Part shown: piece after piece, positions 1-6,934 of the stretch
Layout of the letters: every line of letters starts with the position of its first letter
Position numbering within the stretch: position 1 is the stretch's first letter
Assembly (NCBI GenBank): GCA_020847045.1
Contig: JADLCT010000024.1
Location: 35,930 to 99,929 of the forward strand
Direction: 5' to 3'
DNA length: 64,000 nucleotides
Source of the DNA: Bryobacterales bacterium
GTDB lineage: Bacteria; Acidobacteriota; Terriglobia; Bryobacterales; Bryobacteraceae
Program-made: the position numbers and the translations under genes
Notes under the pieces: generated by a model
Database searches by the model: none
Told to the model about the DNA's origin: nothing
Seen by the model: the letters and a program-made list of their open reading frames with translations, nothing else

Positions 1-664
1 CCTCGCGCGAGGTGTTTTCGTTGAAATGTTCGATGTCCAGATACAGGATGCCCGGCTTCAGCCAGAAGGCGTCCTGCACGCTCTTGCGCTCAATCTCACC
101 GCGCGTGATGTTGAACGTCAGCGGCTCCTTCACGCCTTCGCGCGACACCTGCACCTGCACCTGCGTGCCCTTGGGACCCTTCAACAGGTCGGCCACCTCA
201 TCGGTGCGCAGGTTCTCGGTGCTCTTGTCGTTGACGAACAGAATCACGTCGCCGGGACGGATACCGGCCTTGGACGCGGGCGAATCGGGGAAGGGGGCGA
301 TGACGACGGTGCGGTTCTTTTGTGGCGCCACCATCATGCCGACGCCGTAATAATGGCCCTTCTGATCCTCGCGCAGAAGTTGGAAGTCACGCGGGTCGAA
401 GAAGCTCGAGTGGGGATCGAGCGTGCGCAGCATGCCCGGAATTGCGCCTTTATAGATGGCCTTGTCGGCGGTGACCTTCTCGGCGAAGCTGGTTTCCAGC
501 AGGTCGTACACCTTGCTGAAAGTCTTCATGGACGCTTTAATGTCGTCTTCAGAACCCGCCGCGCTGACGCCGGTCAGGTTCGGCCCGACCAGCCCGCCCG
601 CCAGCGAGCAGGCGATCACAATCGCGGGTGCAAAGACAAAAGAACGCCAACGGCGTGCGACCAT
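1..664 (-). CDS. S41-family carboxyl-terminal processing protease (N-terminal part, runs off window)
   Basis: Only the first 221 codons are in the window; the 3' end lies beyond base 1. A membrane/signal segment spans about residues 8-25. The region around residue 80 (MLRTLDPHSSFF) is the conserved pre-PDZ motif of CtpA-like proteases, and a PDZ domain covers about 105-188 (GVGMMV, SPASKAGIRPGDVI). The catalytic Ser/Lys would lie outside the window. Family role: periplasmic C-terminal processing or tail-specific proteolysis. The ATG at 664 is preceded by a GGGAGG ribosome-binding site and a TATACT hexamer (forward 689-694), so it probably has its own promoter downstream of tmk. Assignment is firm at the family level; the specific substrate is unknown. 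Confidence 0.9.
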   Translation of the reverse strand, partial: MVARRWRSFVFAPAIVIACSLAGGLVGPNLTGVSAAGSEDDIKASMKTFSKVYDLLETSFAEKVTADKAIYKGAIPGMLRTLDPHSSFFDPRDFQLLREDQKGHYYGVGMMVAPQKNRTVVIAPFPDSPASKAGIRPGDVILFVNDKSTENLRTDEVADLLKGPKGTQVQVQVSREGVKEPLTFNITRGEIERKSVQDAFWLKPGILYLDIEHFNENTSRE

Positions 665-736
665 GGGTAAACCTCCCAGCCTGCCTTCAGTATATATCGG
701 ATGCAAGGGCTCATGCCCTGAGGCATGCCCGCCTTA

Positions 737-1387
737 TCAAGGATTCAGACGCGCAACCCATTGTGGGCGTTTTGCCTGAATCACGGACTGGGCCTCGTTC
801 CAGACCGCGGCTGCCACCGTACTTTCGTTGGGCAGGGCGTCAATTCGACGAAAACGATCACCGGCAAGAGACCGGAAAACCTTACGGGCGCTCTCCAGGC
901 CCTCCTCCCGCTCAAACTCATTGGGAATCTCGCCGCGATGAGCGGTAATCCGGCGAAGCGCCTCGGACGGTTCCAGGTCGAGCCAGAGGACGAGGTCGGG
1001 CGGCGGGAACAAGGTCTCCATCGTTTTCCGGACAACTGCCGGATCACCGCCGGGGCGTGTGCCCTGATAGGCAATGGTGGAGTAGAAGTAACGGTCCAGA
1101 ATGACAATCCGTCCGGCGGCCAGCGCGGGCAGAACCAGCTCCCGGAGGTGCCCGGTGCGGTCGTGAATAAAGGCTTGCAGCTCCTCGGGGGGCGTCATGC
1201 GGCCGGTTGTGGCGCTCTCGCGGATGCGGCGTCCCCAGGGGCCTTCCGTGGGTTCGCGGGAAAGCAGCGGCGCCTCCCCGGCGGCGCACAAGCGCTGCTC
1301 CAGGAGACGGATCTGGGTTGATTTGCCGGTTCCGTCAATGCCCTCGAAGACGAGGAAGACACCGGGCCACTCGGTGGGGAACTCCAC
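737..1387 (-). CDS. tmk: Thymidylate kinase
   Basis: Phosphorylates dTMP to dTDP with ATP in the cytoplasm. The 216-residue length fits the family. The P-loop FEGIDGTGKST lies at residues 14-24, the DRY..S..AYQG substrate-binding motif starts at 98, and an arginine-containing LID segment lies near 145-160. An open frame continues upstream, but the conserved N-terminus begins just before WPGVFLVFEG, so I chose the GTG at 1387. It has AGGG about 6 nt upstream and starts 7 nt after the stop of the NTF2-like gene, which suggests co-transcription. Bacterial tmk is usually near holB; here it is not. Confidence 0.92.
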   Translation of the reverse strand: MEFPTEWPGVFLVFEGIDGTGKSTQIRLLEQRLCAAGEAPLLSREPTEGPWGRRIRESATTGRMTPPEELQAFIHDRTGHLRELVLPALAAGRIVILDRYFYSTIAYQGTRPGGDPAVVRKTMETLFPPPDLVLWLDLEPSEALRRITAHRGEIPNEFEREEGLESARKVFRSLAGDRFRRIDALPNESTVAAAVWNEAQSVIQAKRPQWVARLNP

Positions 1388-1394
1388 CAGCGCC

Positions 1395-1847
1395 CTACTG
1401 GAGACGGGTGGTCTGATGGGCCACCAACTGCATGGACCCGTCGGGTTGCACGGCCCAGACATGCAGCATTTTCAGTTTGTTGTCGAACGGGACGCCTTTG
1501 GTTGCGCCCGTCATGCGCACGGTAGCCGACACCACCTGGGCGCGGCCGAGGTTGAAGGTTTTCACGTCGCTGTACTCGATGTTGGCGTACTTCTGGTCTC
1601 CGCTTTTCAGCTTCGCCAGGTACTGCGCCTTGGTCTCGACGATACCGGTGGAGTGGGTGTAGACGAGCTGCTCGGACAGCAGCTTGTCGAGCGCCGCGAA
1701 ATCGTTGGCGCGCACCGCGGCCACCCAGATATCCTCTTGAGCCTTCGCGGCGGCGTTGGCCAAACGGCCCGCCTTCTTCTGTCCCTGCGCCCACACGGGG
1801 CTCGCCAGCAGGCCCGCGGCCATGGCGAGAATGACAAGTTTTTTCAT
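1395..1847 (-). CDS. Secreted NTF2-like (DUF4440/SnoaL-type) protein
   Basis: A 150-residue protein with an N-terminal Sec signal peptide (MKKLVILAMAAGLLASPVWA) followed by an NTF2-like cone fold. The region after the signal (AAVRANDFAALDKLLSEQLVYTHSTG) and the closing strand (HVWAVQPDGSMQLVAHQTTRL) are typical of DUF4440 proteins. Acidobacteria carry many such exported DUF4440 proteins; no enzymatic function can be assigned. Its ATG lies exactly 9 nt downstream of a TACACT hexamer with no ribosome-binding site in between, suggesting a leaderless transcript. tmk follows directly. Confidence 0.8.
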   Translation of the reverse strand: MKKLVILAMAAGLLASPVWAQGQKKAGRLANAAAKAQEDIWVAAVRANDFAALDKLLSEQLVYTHSTGIVETKAQYLAKLKSGDQKYANIEYSDVKTFNLGRAQVVSATVRMTGATKGVPFDNKLKMLHVWAVQPDGSMQLVAHQTTRLQ

Positions 1848-1856
1848 GATGCCGCC

Positions 1857-1862
1857 AGTGTA
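1857..1862 (-). promoter_or_regulatory. Putative -10 element (TACACT) for a leaderless NTF2-like gene
   Basis: On the minus strand TACACT is followed by 9 nt (GGCGGCATC) and then the ATG at 1847. With initiation about 7 nt past the hexamer, the transcript would begin at or next to the start codon. No clear -35 is visible 16-18 nt upstream. It matches the same arrangement at five other genes in this window. Confidence 0.45.
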
Positions 1863-1889
1863 ACTCTGAATCCTGAACTGCGCGCGCCG

Positions 1890-2390
1890 TTACACGGCTG
1901 CGCGGGACTTGCGCGCCGGCAGGGCCGTTTCCGTGCGCGCCGGCTTGCGGTGAGTGGCCTGCAAGCGCTTCACCTGGTCGCTGACGCAGACAAGAAACAT
2001 GGGCTGCTTGGCGTTTTTCAGCAGATCGATGACGCGGCGTTCGCTGTCTTCCAGGTAGATCGACTTGCCGTCAGTGAGCAGGTGCATGTCGGCGCCCGAG
2101 AACACGTCCGCCAGACGCTTGCCCATCTCCTTTTGCAGGAAACGGAGCACGCGGCGGATCTTCTGCAGCGAGAAGCCTTTCCGGCGCAGCTCGGCGATTA
2201 CCGTAATCTCCACCACCTCGGCGGGCGAATAGATGCGCCGGTGGCCCTCATGCCGGGGGCTGACCACCTTCTGTTCGTCCCACCACTGGAGCTGGCGCAA
2301 GGAGACGTTTGCCAGACGCGCCACGTCGGCGCTGGTCGAGGTCCGGTCCATGGGGGGCGTTTCAGGACGGCTCTTTTTTGTTTTGAACAT
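1890..2390 (-). CDS. MerR-family transcriptional regulator
   Basis: A 166-residue DNA-binding protein. The winged-helix MerR domain spans about residues 20-88: ADVARLANVSLRQLQWWDEQ for the helix-turn-helix, then RRIYSPAEV and a coiled-coil dimerisation segment. The C-terminal part (FSGADMHLLTDGKSIYLED) has no conserved metal-binding cysteines, so it is not an obvious MerR/CueR-type metal sensor, and the extreme C-terminus is basic and low in complexity. The ATG at 2390 has AGGTGG 4 nt upstream and a strong sigma-70-like promoter further up. The target is unknown. It is separated from the divergent nuo promoter by the thiS gene. Confidence 0.85.
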   Translation of the reverse strand: MFKTKKSRPETPPMDRTSTSADVARLANVSLRQLQWWDEQKVVSPRHEGHRRIYSPAEVVEITVIAELRRKGFSLQKIRRVLRFLQKEMGKRLADVFSGADMHLLTDGKSIYLEDSERRVIDLLKNAKQPMFLVCVSDQVKRLQATHRKPARTETALPARKSRAAV

Positions 2391-2428
2391 AATCCACCTG
2401 TTCCGTGCAGTTTCGGATGCCGAATTCG

Positions 2429-2456
2429 ATTCTACTGGAATGGGGAAGTGTGTCAA
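2429..2456 (-). promoter_or_regulatory. Sigma-70-like promoter of the MerR gene
   Basis: On the minus strand: TTGACA (forward 2451-2456), a 16-nt spacer, then TAGAAT (forward 2429-2434). Expected initiation is near 2422, giving a leader of roughly 30 nt that includes the AGGTGG ribosome-binding site. Both hexamers are close to consensus. Confidence 0.65.
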
Positions 2457-2542
2457 GGACAACCCGAATGAATACAATATCTTGCGATTGATCCGTCCAG
2501 GGTGCACAACCGTTGGGGTTCCGGTGGAAGACAGGCCCGCCG

Positions 2543-2767
2543 CTATCCTCCGCCGACGAAGTGGACCACTTCGACCTGGGCCCCCCCGTTTACGGGGGTC
2601 TGCTCCCAACGCGCGCGGCCGACGATTTCGAGCGCCAGCTCCACGGCGACCCGGTCCCGCGGGATGCCCAGATGATCCAGCAACGAGGCCACCGTGAGGC
2701 CGGCGGGCACCTGGCGAGGCTGTCCGTTCAAAACAATTTCGATGGAATTCGCGGGAATGGAAGTCAT
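2543..2767 (-). CDS. thiS: ThiS-like sulfur carrier protein
   Basis: A small ubiquitin-like carrier that, in thiamine thiazole synthesis, carries sulfur as a C-terminal thiocarboxylate. The 74-residue product has the family layout: IEIVLNGQPRQVP at the N-terminus and the diagnostic VEVVHFVGGG C-terminus ending in Gly-Gly. I chose the ATG at 2767 because it gives the usual ThiS length. A GTG at 2803 would add 12 residues and sits 15 nt downstream of a TATAAT (forward 2819-2824); neither start has a clear ribosome-binding site. No thiG, thiF or thiE is nearby, so the thiamine assignment rests on the sequence alone; a MoaD-like role is less likely. Confidence 0.75.
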   Translation of the reverse strand: MTSIPANSIEIVLNGQPRQVPAGLTVASLLDHLGIPRDRVAVELALEIVGRARWEQTPVNGGAQVEVVHFVGGG

Positions 2768-2796
2768 AGGTGAAGCAGCGGGCTCGGCTGTCCCGT

Positions 2797-2826
2797 TTGA
2801 CACCCGCTTACGCCGATCATTATAGT
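2797..2826 (+). promoter_or_regulatory. Sigma-70-like promoter of the nuo operon
   Basis: TTGACA at 2797-2802, an 18-nt spacer, and TATAGT at 2821-2826. Predicted initiation is near 2833, leaving a leader of about 30 nt before the nuoA ATG. The -10 overlaps a minus-strand TATAAT (forward 2819-2824) that could drive thiS, so the two divergent genes would compete for the same DNA. Confidence 0.65.
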
Positions 2827-2862
2827 CAAAGGTTAGCCGCGTTATCTCCGATCGCGTTCATC

Positions 2863-3249
2863 ATGCCAACTTCGCCTCTTGAGGTTTACTTTCCGGTTCT
2901 GATCCAGATCCTGCTGGCCACGGCGTTGGCGGGCGGTCTGGTGGGGGCCAGTTTCCTGCTGGGCAAGAAACTGAAGAATAAGGTGAAGGACATGCCGTAT
3001 GAGAGCGGCATGGTTCCTATCGGCACAGCCACAGAGCGGTTCAGCGTGAAGTTTTACCTGGTGGCGATGCTGTTCATCCTGTTTGACATTGAAGCCGTGT
3101 TTCTCTATCCCTGGGTGGTGGTTTATGGCGATCTGAAACTGTTCGCTTTCGCCGAGATGTTCGTGTTCGTCATCTTCATCCTCAGCGGCTTCTTCTACAT
3201 TTGGAAGAAGGGGGTCCTCGACTGGTCGAAGACCGGGGACGAGGACTAA
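2863..3249 (+). CDS. nuoA: NADH-quinone oxidoreductase subunit A
   Basis: Membrane subunit of complex I. The product is 128 residues with three transmembrane segments (about 8-30, 62-84, 90-112). The conserved loop YESGMVPIGTATERFSVKFY and the FLYPWVV motif identify NuoA. An in-frame upstream extension exists, but the ATG at 2863 gives the family length and the expected hydrophilic N-terminus. It is the first gene of the operon, and nuoC follows after 10 nt, so the nuoB normally found here is missing. Confidence 0.93.
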   Translation: MPTSPLEVYFPVLIQILLATALAGGLVGASFLLGKKLKNKVKDMPYESGMVPIGTATERFSVKFYLVAMLFILFDIEAVFLYPWVVVYGDLKLFAFAEMFVFVIFILSGFFYIWKKGVLDWSKTGDED

Positions 3250-3259
3250 CACAAGCAAA

Positions 3260-3745
3260 ATGCTGACCGAAGAATTGCAACGGATTCCGCATGTGCAGGC
3301 CCTCTCGGCCATGCCGGGCGCTGTACAGGAGGCCACGGTACACCTGGGCGAAGTGACGCTGATGATCGATCCGGAACAGATCACGGCGGTGTGCCGGAAG
3401 CTGAGGGACGAATTCGCCGCGGAACGCTTAAGCGGCATCACCGGGCTGGACTGGTACCCAATGGAGCCGCGCTTCGAGGTGGTGTATCTGATTCATTCGA
3501 TCCGGAACCGCTACCGGTTGAAGCTGAAGTGCCGGCTGCCGGGCGAATCTCCGGAGATTGAGTCCATATACGAAGTTTGGCGCGCCGCTGATTGGTATGA
3601 GCGGGAAGTGTTCGACCTGTTTGGGGTGACCTTCCGCAACCATCCAAACCTGAAGCGCATTCTCATGCCGGAGGACTGGCAGGGGCACCCGTTGCGCAAG
3701 GACTTCCCGGTCCACGGGCACAAGTACAGTTACCGGGCCGAATGA
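3260..3745 (+). CDS. nuoC: NADH-quinone oxidoreductase subunit C
   Basis: Peripheral-arm subunit of complex I (30-kDa family). The 161-residue product carries the signature EREVFDLFGVTFRNHPNLKR and the C-terminal segment MPEDWQGHPLRKDFPV. It is a separate NuoC, not fused to NuoD as in E. coli. It sits 10 nt after nuoA and 131 nt before nuoD, the largest gap in this otherwise tightly packed operon. Confidence 0.93.
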   Translation: MLTEELQRIPHVQALSAMPGAVQEATVHLGEVTLMIDPEQITAVCRKLRDEFAAERLSGITGLDWYPMEPRFEVVYLIHSIRNRYRLKLKCRLPGESPEIESIYEVWRAADWYEREVFDLFGVTFRNHPNLKRILMPEDWQGHPLRKDFPVHGHKYSYRAE

Positions 3746-3876
3746 AACCCAGGCGTCACGCGGAAATCCGGCGTGGCCGGCAGGGCGGGAACCGCATGGT
3801 GGGAGAATCAGGCGCGGGAGCGCGTTGTGTGAGTGTAAGAAGGACTGGGCGCTACAGGCGTCCGTAGGGAGTTGAG

Positions 3877-5106
3877 ATGAGCGAGCAGACCAGCGTGGAC
3901 GAACAGGCTGCCCTCCCCCTGGAGGAGCAGTCCAACGGTAAACGCCGCACGATGACCCTGAACATGGGTCCGCAGCACCCGTCCACGCACGGCGTGTTGC
4001 GCGTCGTGGTCGACCTGGACGGCGAGGTGATTCGCCATGCCGCCGCCGACATCGGCTATCTGCACACCGGGATCGAGAAGCAGTGCGAGGTGCGCACCTG
4101 GCAGCAGGTGGTGCCGCTGACCGACCGAGTGGACTACCTGGCGAACCTCTCCAACAATCTGGCCTACTGTCTGGCCGTGGAGAAGTTGCTGGGGATGGAG
4201 ATTCCCCGCCGCGCGCAGTGGATGCGCGTGATGCTGACCGAGTTGACGCGGATCAACTCGCACCTGGTGTGGCTGGGCACGCACGCGCTGGACATCGGCG
4301 CGATGACGATGTTCTTTTACTGCTTCCGTGAGCGCGAGAATATCCTGCGCCTGTTCGAGATGTTTTCGGGCCAGCGGATGATGACGAGCTACTTCCGGAT
4401 TGGCGGACTGGCTTTGGAGGCTCCGCGGGGCTGGCAGCACGCGGTGGGCAAGTTCATCCGCGCGTTTCCGGATTCGATCGAGCAGTATGAAAACCTGCTG
4501 AACGCCAACCCGATCTGGATGGAGCGCACCAAGGGCATCGCCCACATGACGCTGGACGATATGCTGAATCTGGGCGTGACCGGGCCGATGATCCGGGCCG
4601 CGGGACTGGCCTGGGATATCCGGAAGGACGAACCCTACAGCGCCTACTCCGAGTTCGATTTTCAGGTGCCGACACGGACCGAAAGCGACGTCTATGCCCG
4701 GTTCCAGGTGCGCATGGACGAACTGCGCGAGAGCACGAAGATCGTGATTCAGGCGCTGGAAGGCATGCCCGAGGGCGAGTTCCAGGCCGAGGCGCCCGGC
4801 ATTGTGCTTCCCGAGCGCGAGGCGATGAAGACGCAGATGGAAGCCATGATCTACCACTTCAAGATCATCTCCGAGGGCTTCCGCGTGCCACCGGGCGAAG
4901 CTTACGTGGCCGTGGAGTCGCCGCGCGGCGAACTCGGCTATTACGTTGTCAGCGACGGCGCCACCAATCCCTACCGCGTGTTCATGCGCACGCCGAGCTT
5001 CGGCAATCTGATCGCGCTGGGGCCGATGCTTCAGGACAAGCTGATCGCCGATTCCATCGCGGCCCTTGGAAGCATGGACTTCGTACTGGGAGACACAGAC
5101 AGGTAA
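3877..5106 (+). CDS. nuoD: NADH-quinone oxidoreductase subunit D
   Basis: The 49-kDa subunit of complex I, which forms the quinone pocket together with NuoB. The 409 residues include NMGPQHPSTHGVLR at 29-42, whose histidines contribute to the quinone site, then GYLHTGIEK and GLALEAPRGW. The C-terminus SMDFVLGDTDR is the typical family ending (D-x-V-x-G-x-x-D-R). The first about 20 residues are a polar extension. No partner nuoB is present in the window. Confidence 0.94.
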   Translation: MSEQTSVDEQAALPLEEQSNGKRRTMTLNMGPQHPSTHGVLRVVVDLDGEVIRHAAADIGYLHTGIEKQCEVRTWQQVVPLTDRVDYLANLSNNLAYCLAVEKLLGMEIPRRAQWMRVMLTELTRINSHLVWLGTHALDIGAMTMFFYCFRERENILRLFEMFSGQRMMTSYFRIGGLALEAPRGWQHAVGKFIRAFPDSIEQYENLLNANPIWMERTKGIAHMTLDDMLNLGVTGPMIRAAGLAWDIRKDEPYSAYSEFDFQVPTRTESDVYARFQVRMDELRESTKIVIQALEGMPEGEFQAEAPGIVLPEREAMKTQMEAMIYHFKIISEGFRVPPGEAYVAVESPRGELGYYVVSDGATNPYRVFMRTPSFGNLIALGPMLQDKLIADSIAALGSMDFVLGDTDR

Positions 5107-5113
5107 ACAGCCC

Positions 5114-5593
5114 ATGACCTTCTCACCGGAACTCGAAAAGCGCTTCGCCGAGATGGCGGCCAAGTACCCAGAAGGGCGGCAGAAAGCCTGTCTCATCCCG
5201 ATGCTCATGTACGCCCAGGACGAGGTGGGCCACATGACCGAGGAGTTGAAGGAAGAGGTCGCCAAACGGCTCAACATCAGCGTTCTCGAAGTGAACGAGG
5301 TGGTGGGCTATTACACGATGATGCGCAAGAAGCGCATGGGCGAGACACACCTGCAGATCTGCACGAACATCAGTTGCCTGTTGTGGGACGGTGATCAACT
5401 GTGGGAGCGCGCCTGCCAGAAGCTGGGCATCGGGCACAACGAGGTGACCGCCGACGGCAAGATCTCGCTGGAGGAAGTGGAGTGCATCGGCGCCTGCTCC
5501 TGGGCTCCGGCCATTCAGGTGAACTACGATTTTCAACATCACGTGACGCCCGAACAGTTGGACAAGCTGATCGACGATTTGAGGAAAGCGTAA
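5114..5593 (+). CDS. nuoE: NADH-quinone oxidoreductase subunit E
   Basis: The 24-kDa [2Fe-2S] subunit of the NADH-oxidising module. The 159-residue product has the thioredoxin-like ferredoxin ligands CTNISC and CIGAC (cluster N1a). The ATG at 5114 follows the nuoD stop by 7 nt and starts the conserved FSPELEKRF; an in-frame upstream start would overlap nuoD. Its stop is immediately followed by the nuoF ATG (TAAATG). Confidence 0.93.
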   Translation: MTFSPELEKRFAEMAAKYPEGRQKACLIPMLMYAQDEVGHMTEELKEEVAKRLNISVLEVNEVVGYYTMMRKKRMGETHLQICTNISCLLWDGDQLWERACQKLGIGHNEVTADGKISLEEVECIGACSWAPAIQVNYDFQHHVTPEQLDKLIDDLRKA

Positions 5594-6925
5594 ATGTATC
5601 CCAGCCTGCTCCACGAATCTCCCCACCCGGACGAAACGATTGTGCTTGGCAAGCGGTTCCGGCTGCCGGATTCGCGCCGCATCGGCACCTATCTGGCCCA
5701 CGAAGGCTACCAGGGGTTCCTCAAGGCGTCCCAGATGACGCCAGAGCAGATCATCGACGAGGTGAAGGCTTCGAATCTGCGGGGCCGTGGCGGCGCGGGT
5801 TTTCCGACGGGTTTGAAATGGAGCTTCGTGCCGCGCCAGTCGCCGAAGCCCAAGTACATCGTGGTGAACGGCGATGAATCCGAGCCGGGGACATGCAAGG
5901 ACCGTGTTCTGATTCAATATGACCCGCACCAGTTGATCGAGGGGATTCTGATCGCGGGCCGGGCGGTGGACGCTCATCGCGGATGGATCTACATTCGCGG
6001 CGAGTACCGCTACCTGATCGACATCATGGACGAGGCCATCGCCGAGGCATACGCGCGGGGCTGGCTGGGCAAGAACATCCAGGGCACGGGCTTCGACTTC
6101 GACCTTTCCACGCACACGGGAGCGGGCGCGTATGAATGCGGCGAGGAGTCGGCGCTGCTGGAGTCGCTCGAGGGCAAGCGGGGCGTGCCGCGCATCCGCC
6201 CGCCCTTCCCCGCCGTGTCGGGTGCATTCCAGTGCCCCACCGTTCTGAACAACGTCGAGACGTTCGCCGCCGTGCCCAGCATCATGCGCATGGGCGGCCA
6301 GGCGTGGGCGGCCCTGGGCATTCCCAAGGCGGGCGGCACGAAGTTCACCTGTCTCACCGGCCATGTGAACCGCACGGGCGTGTACGAGCTGGCGCTGGGC
6401 TTTCCGGTGCGCAAGATGATCGAGGACGTCGGCGGCGGCATCCGGGGCGGCAAGAAATTGAAGGCGATGATTCCGGGCGGCTCTTCGTGTCCGATTCTCA
6501 CCGGCGAAGAGGCCTGGGAATTGAACATGGACTACGATTCCATGGCGAAGGCGAAGACGATGCTCGGCTCCGGCGGCGTGGTGCTGATGGACGAAGACAC
6601 GGACATGGTGAAAGCGGCGCTGCGCATCATACGTTTTTATCAGCACGAAAGCTGTGGCTGGTGCATTCCCTGCCGGGAGGGCACGCTGTGGCTGAAGAAG
6701 CTGCTGACGCGGCTGGACGAGGGCGTGGGCACGGTGAAGGACATCGACCTGGTGGGCGATCTCGCCGATAACATGCTGGGACGAACCTTCTGTCCGCTGG
6801 GCGATGCGGCGGCTATGCCCACCATGAGCATCGTACGCAAGTTCCGGCACGAGTTTGAAGCCAAGCTGGGGCGGAAGACGGTTTCGATGGCCGGTCTGTC
6901 GCAACTGGTTTCGATCACCGGCTAA
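5594..6925 (+). CDS. nuoF: NADH-quinone oxidoreductase subunit F (NADH/FMN-binding)
   Basis: The 51-kDa subunit that binds NADH, FMN and the N3 [4Fe-4S] cluster. The 443-residue length is normal. Visible motifs are the NADH-binding glycine-rich loop RGRGGAGFPTGLKW near residue 60, the FMN-binding GDESEPGTCKDR, and the cluster ligands SCGWCIPCREGT with CPLGDAA near residue 400. The start abuts the nuoE stop, which implies translational coupling. Confidence 0.95.
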   Translation: MYPSLLHESPHPDETIVLGKRFRLPDSRRIGTYLAHEGYQGFLKASQMTPEQIIDEVKASNLRGRGGAGFPTGLKWSFVPRQSPKPKYIVVNGDESEPGTCKDRVLIQYDPHQLIEGILIAGRAVDAHRGWIYIRGEYRYLIDIMDEAIAEAYARGWLGKNIQGTGFDFDLSTHTGAGAYECGEESALLESLEGKRGVPRIRPPFPAVSGAFQCPTVLNNVETFAAVPSIMRMGGQAWAALGIPKAGGTKFTCLTGHVNRTGVYELALGFPVRKMIEDVGGGIRGGKKLKAMIPGGSSCPILTGEEAWELNMDYDSMAKAKTMLGSGGVVLMDEDTDMVKAALRIIRFYQHESCGWCIPCREGTLWLKKLLTRLDEGVGTVKDIDLVGDLADNMLGRTFCPLGDAAAMPTMSIVRKFRHEFEAKLGRKTVSMAGLSQLVSITG

Positions 6926-6934
6926 AGGAAATCC

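Noticed and set aside
700..736. GGGCAT/ATGCCC repeats after tmk as a terminator
   Set aside because: Only about 4-bp stems form and no T-tract follows, so I did not annotate it.
3746..3876. The 131-nt nuoC-nuoD gap as a possible nuoB remnant
   Set aside because: nuoB normally lies between nuoA and nuoC, and no frame here resembles its cysteine motif.
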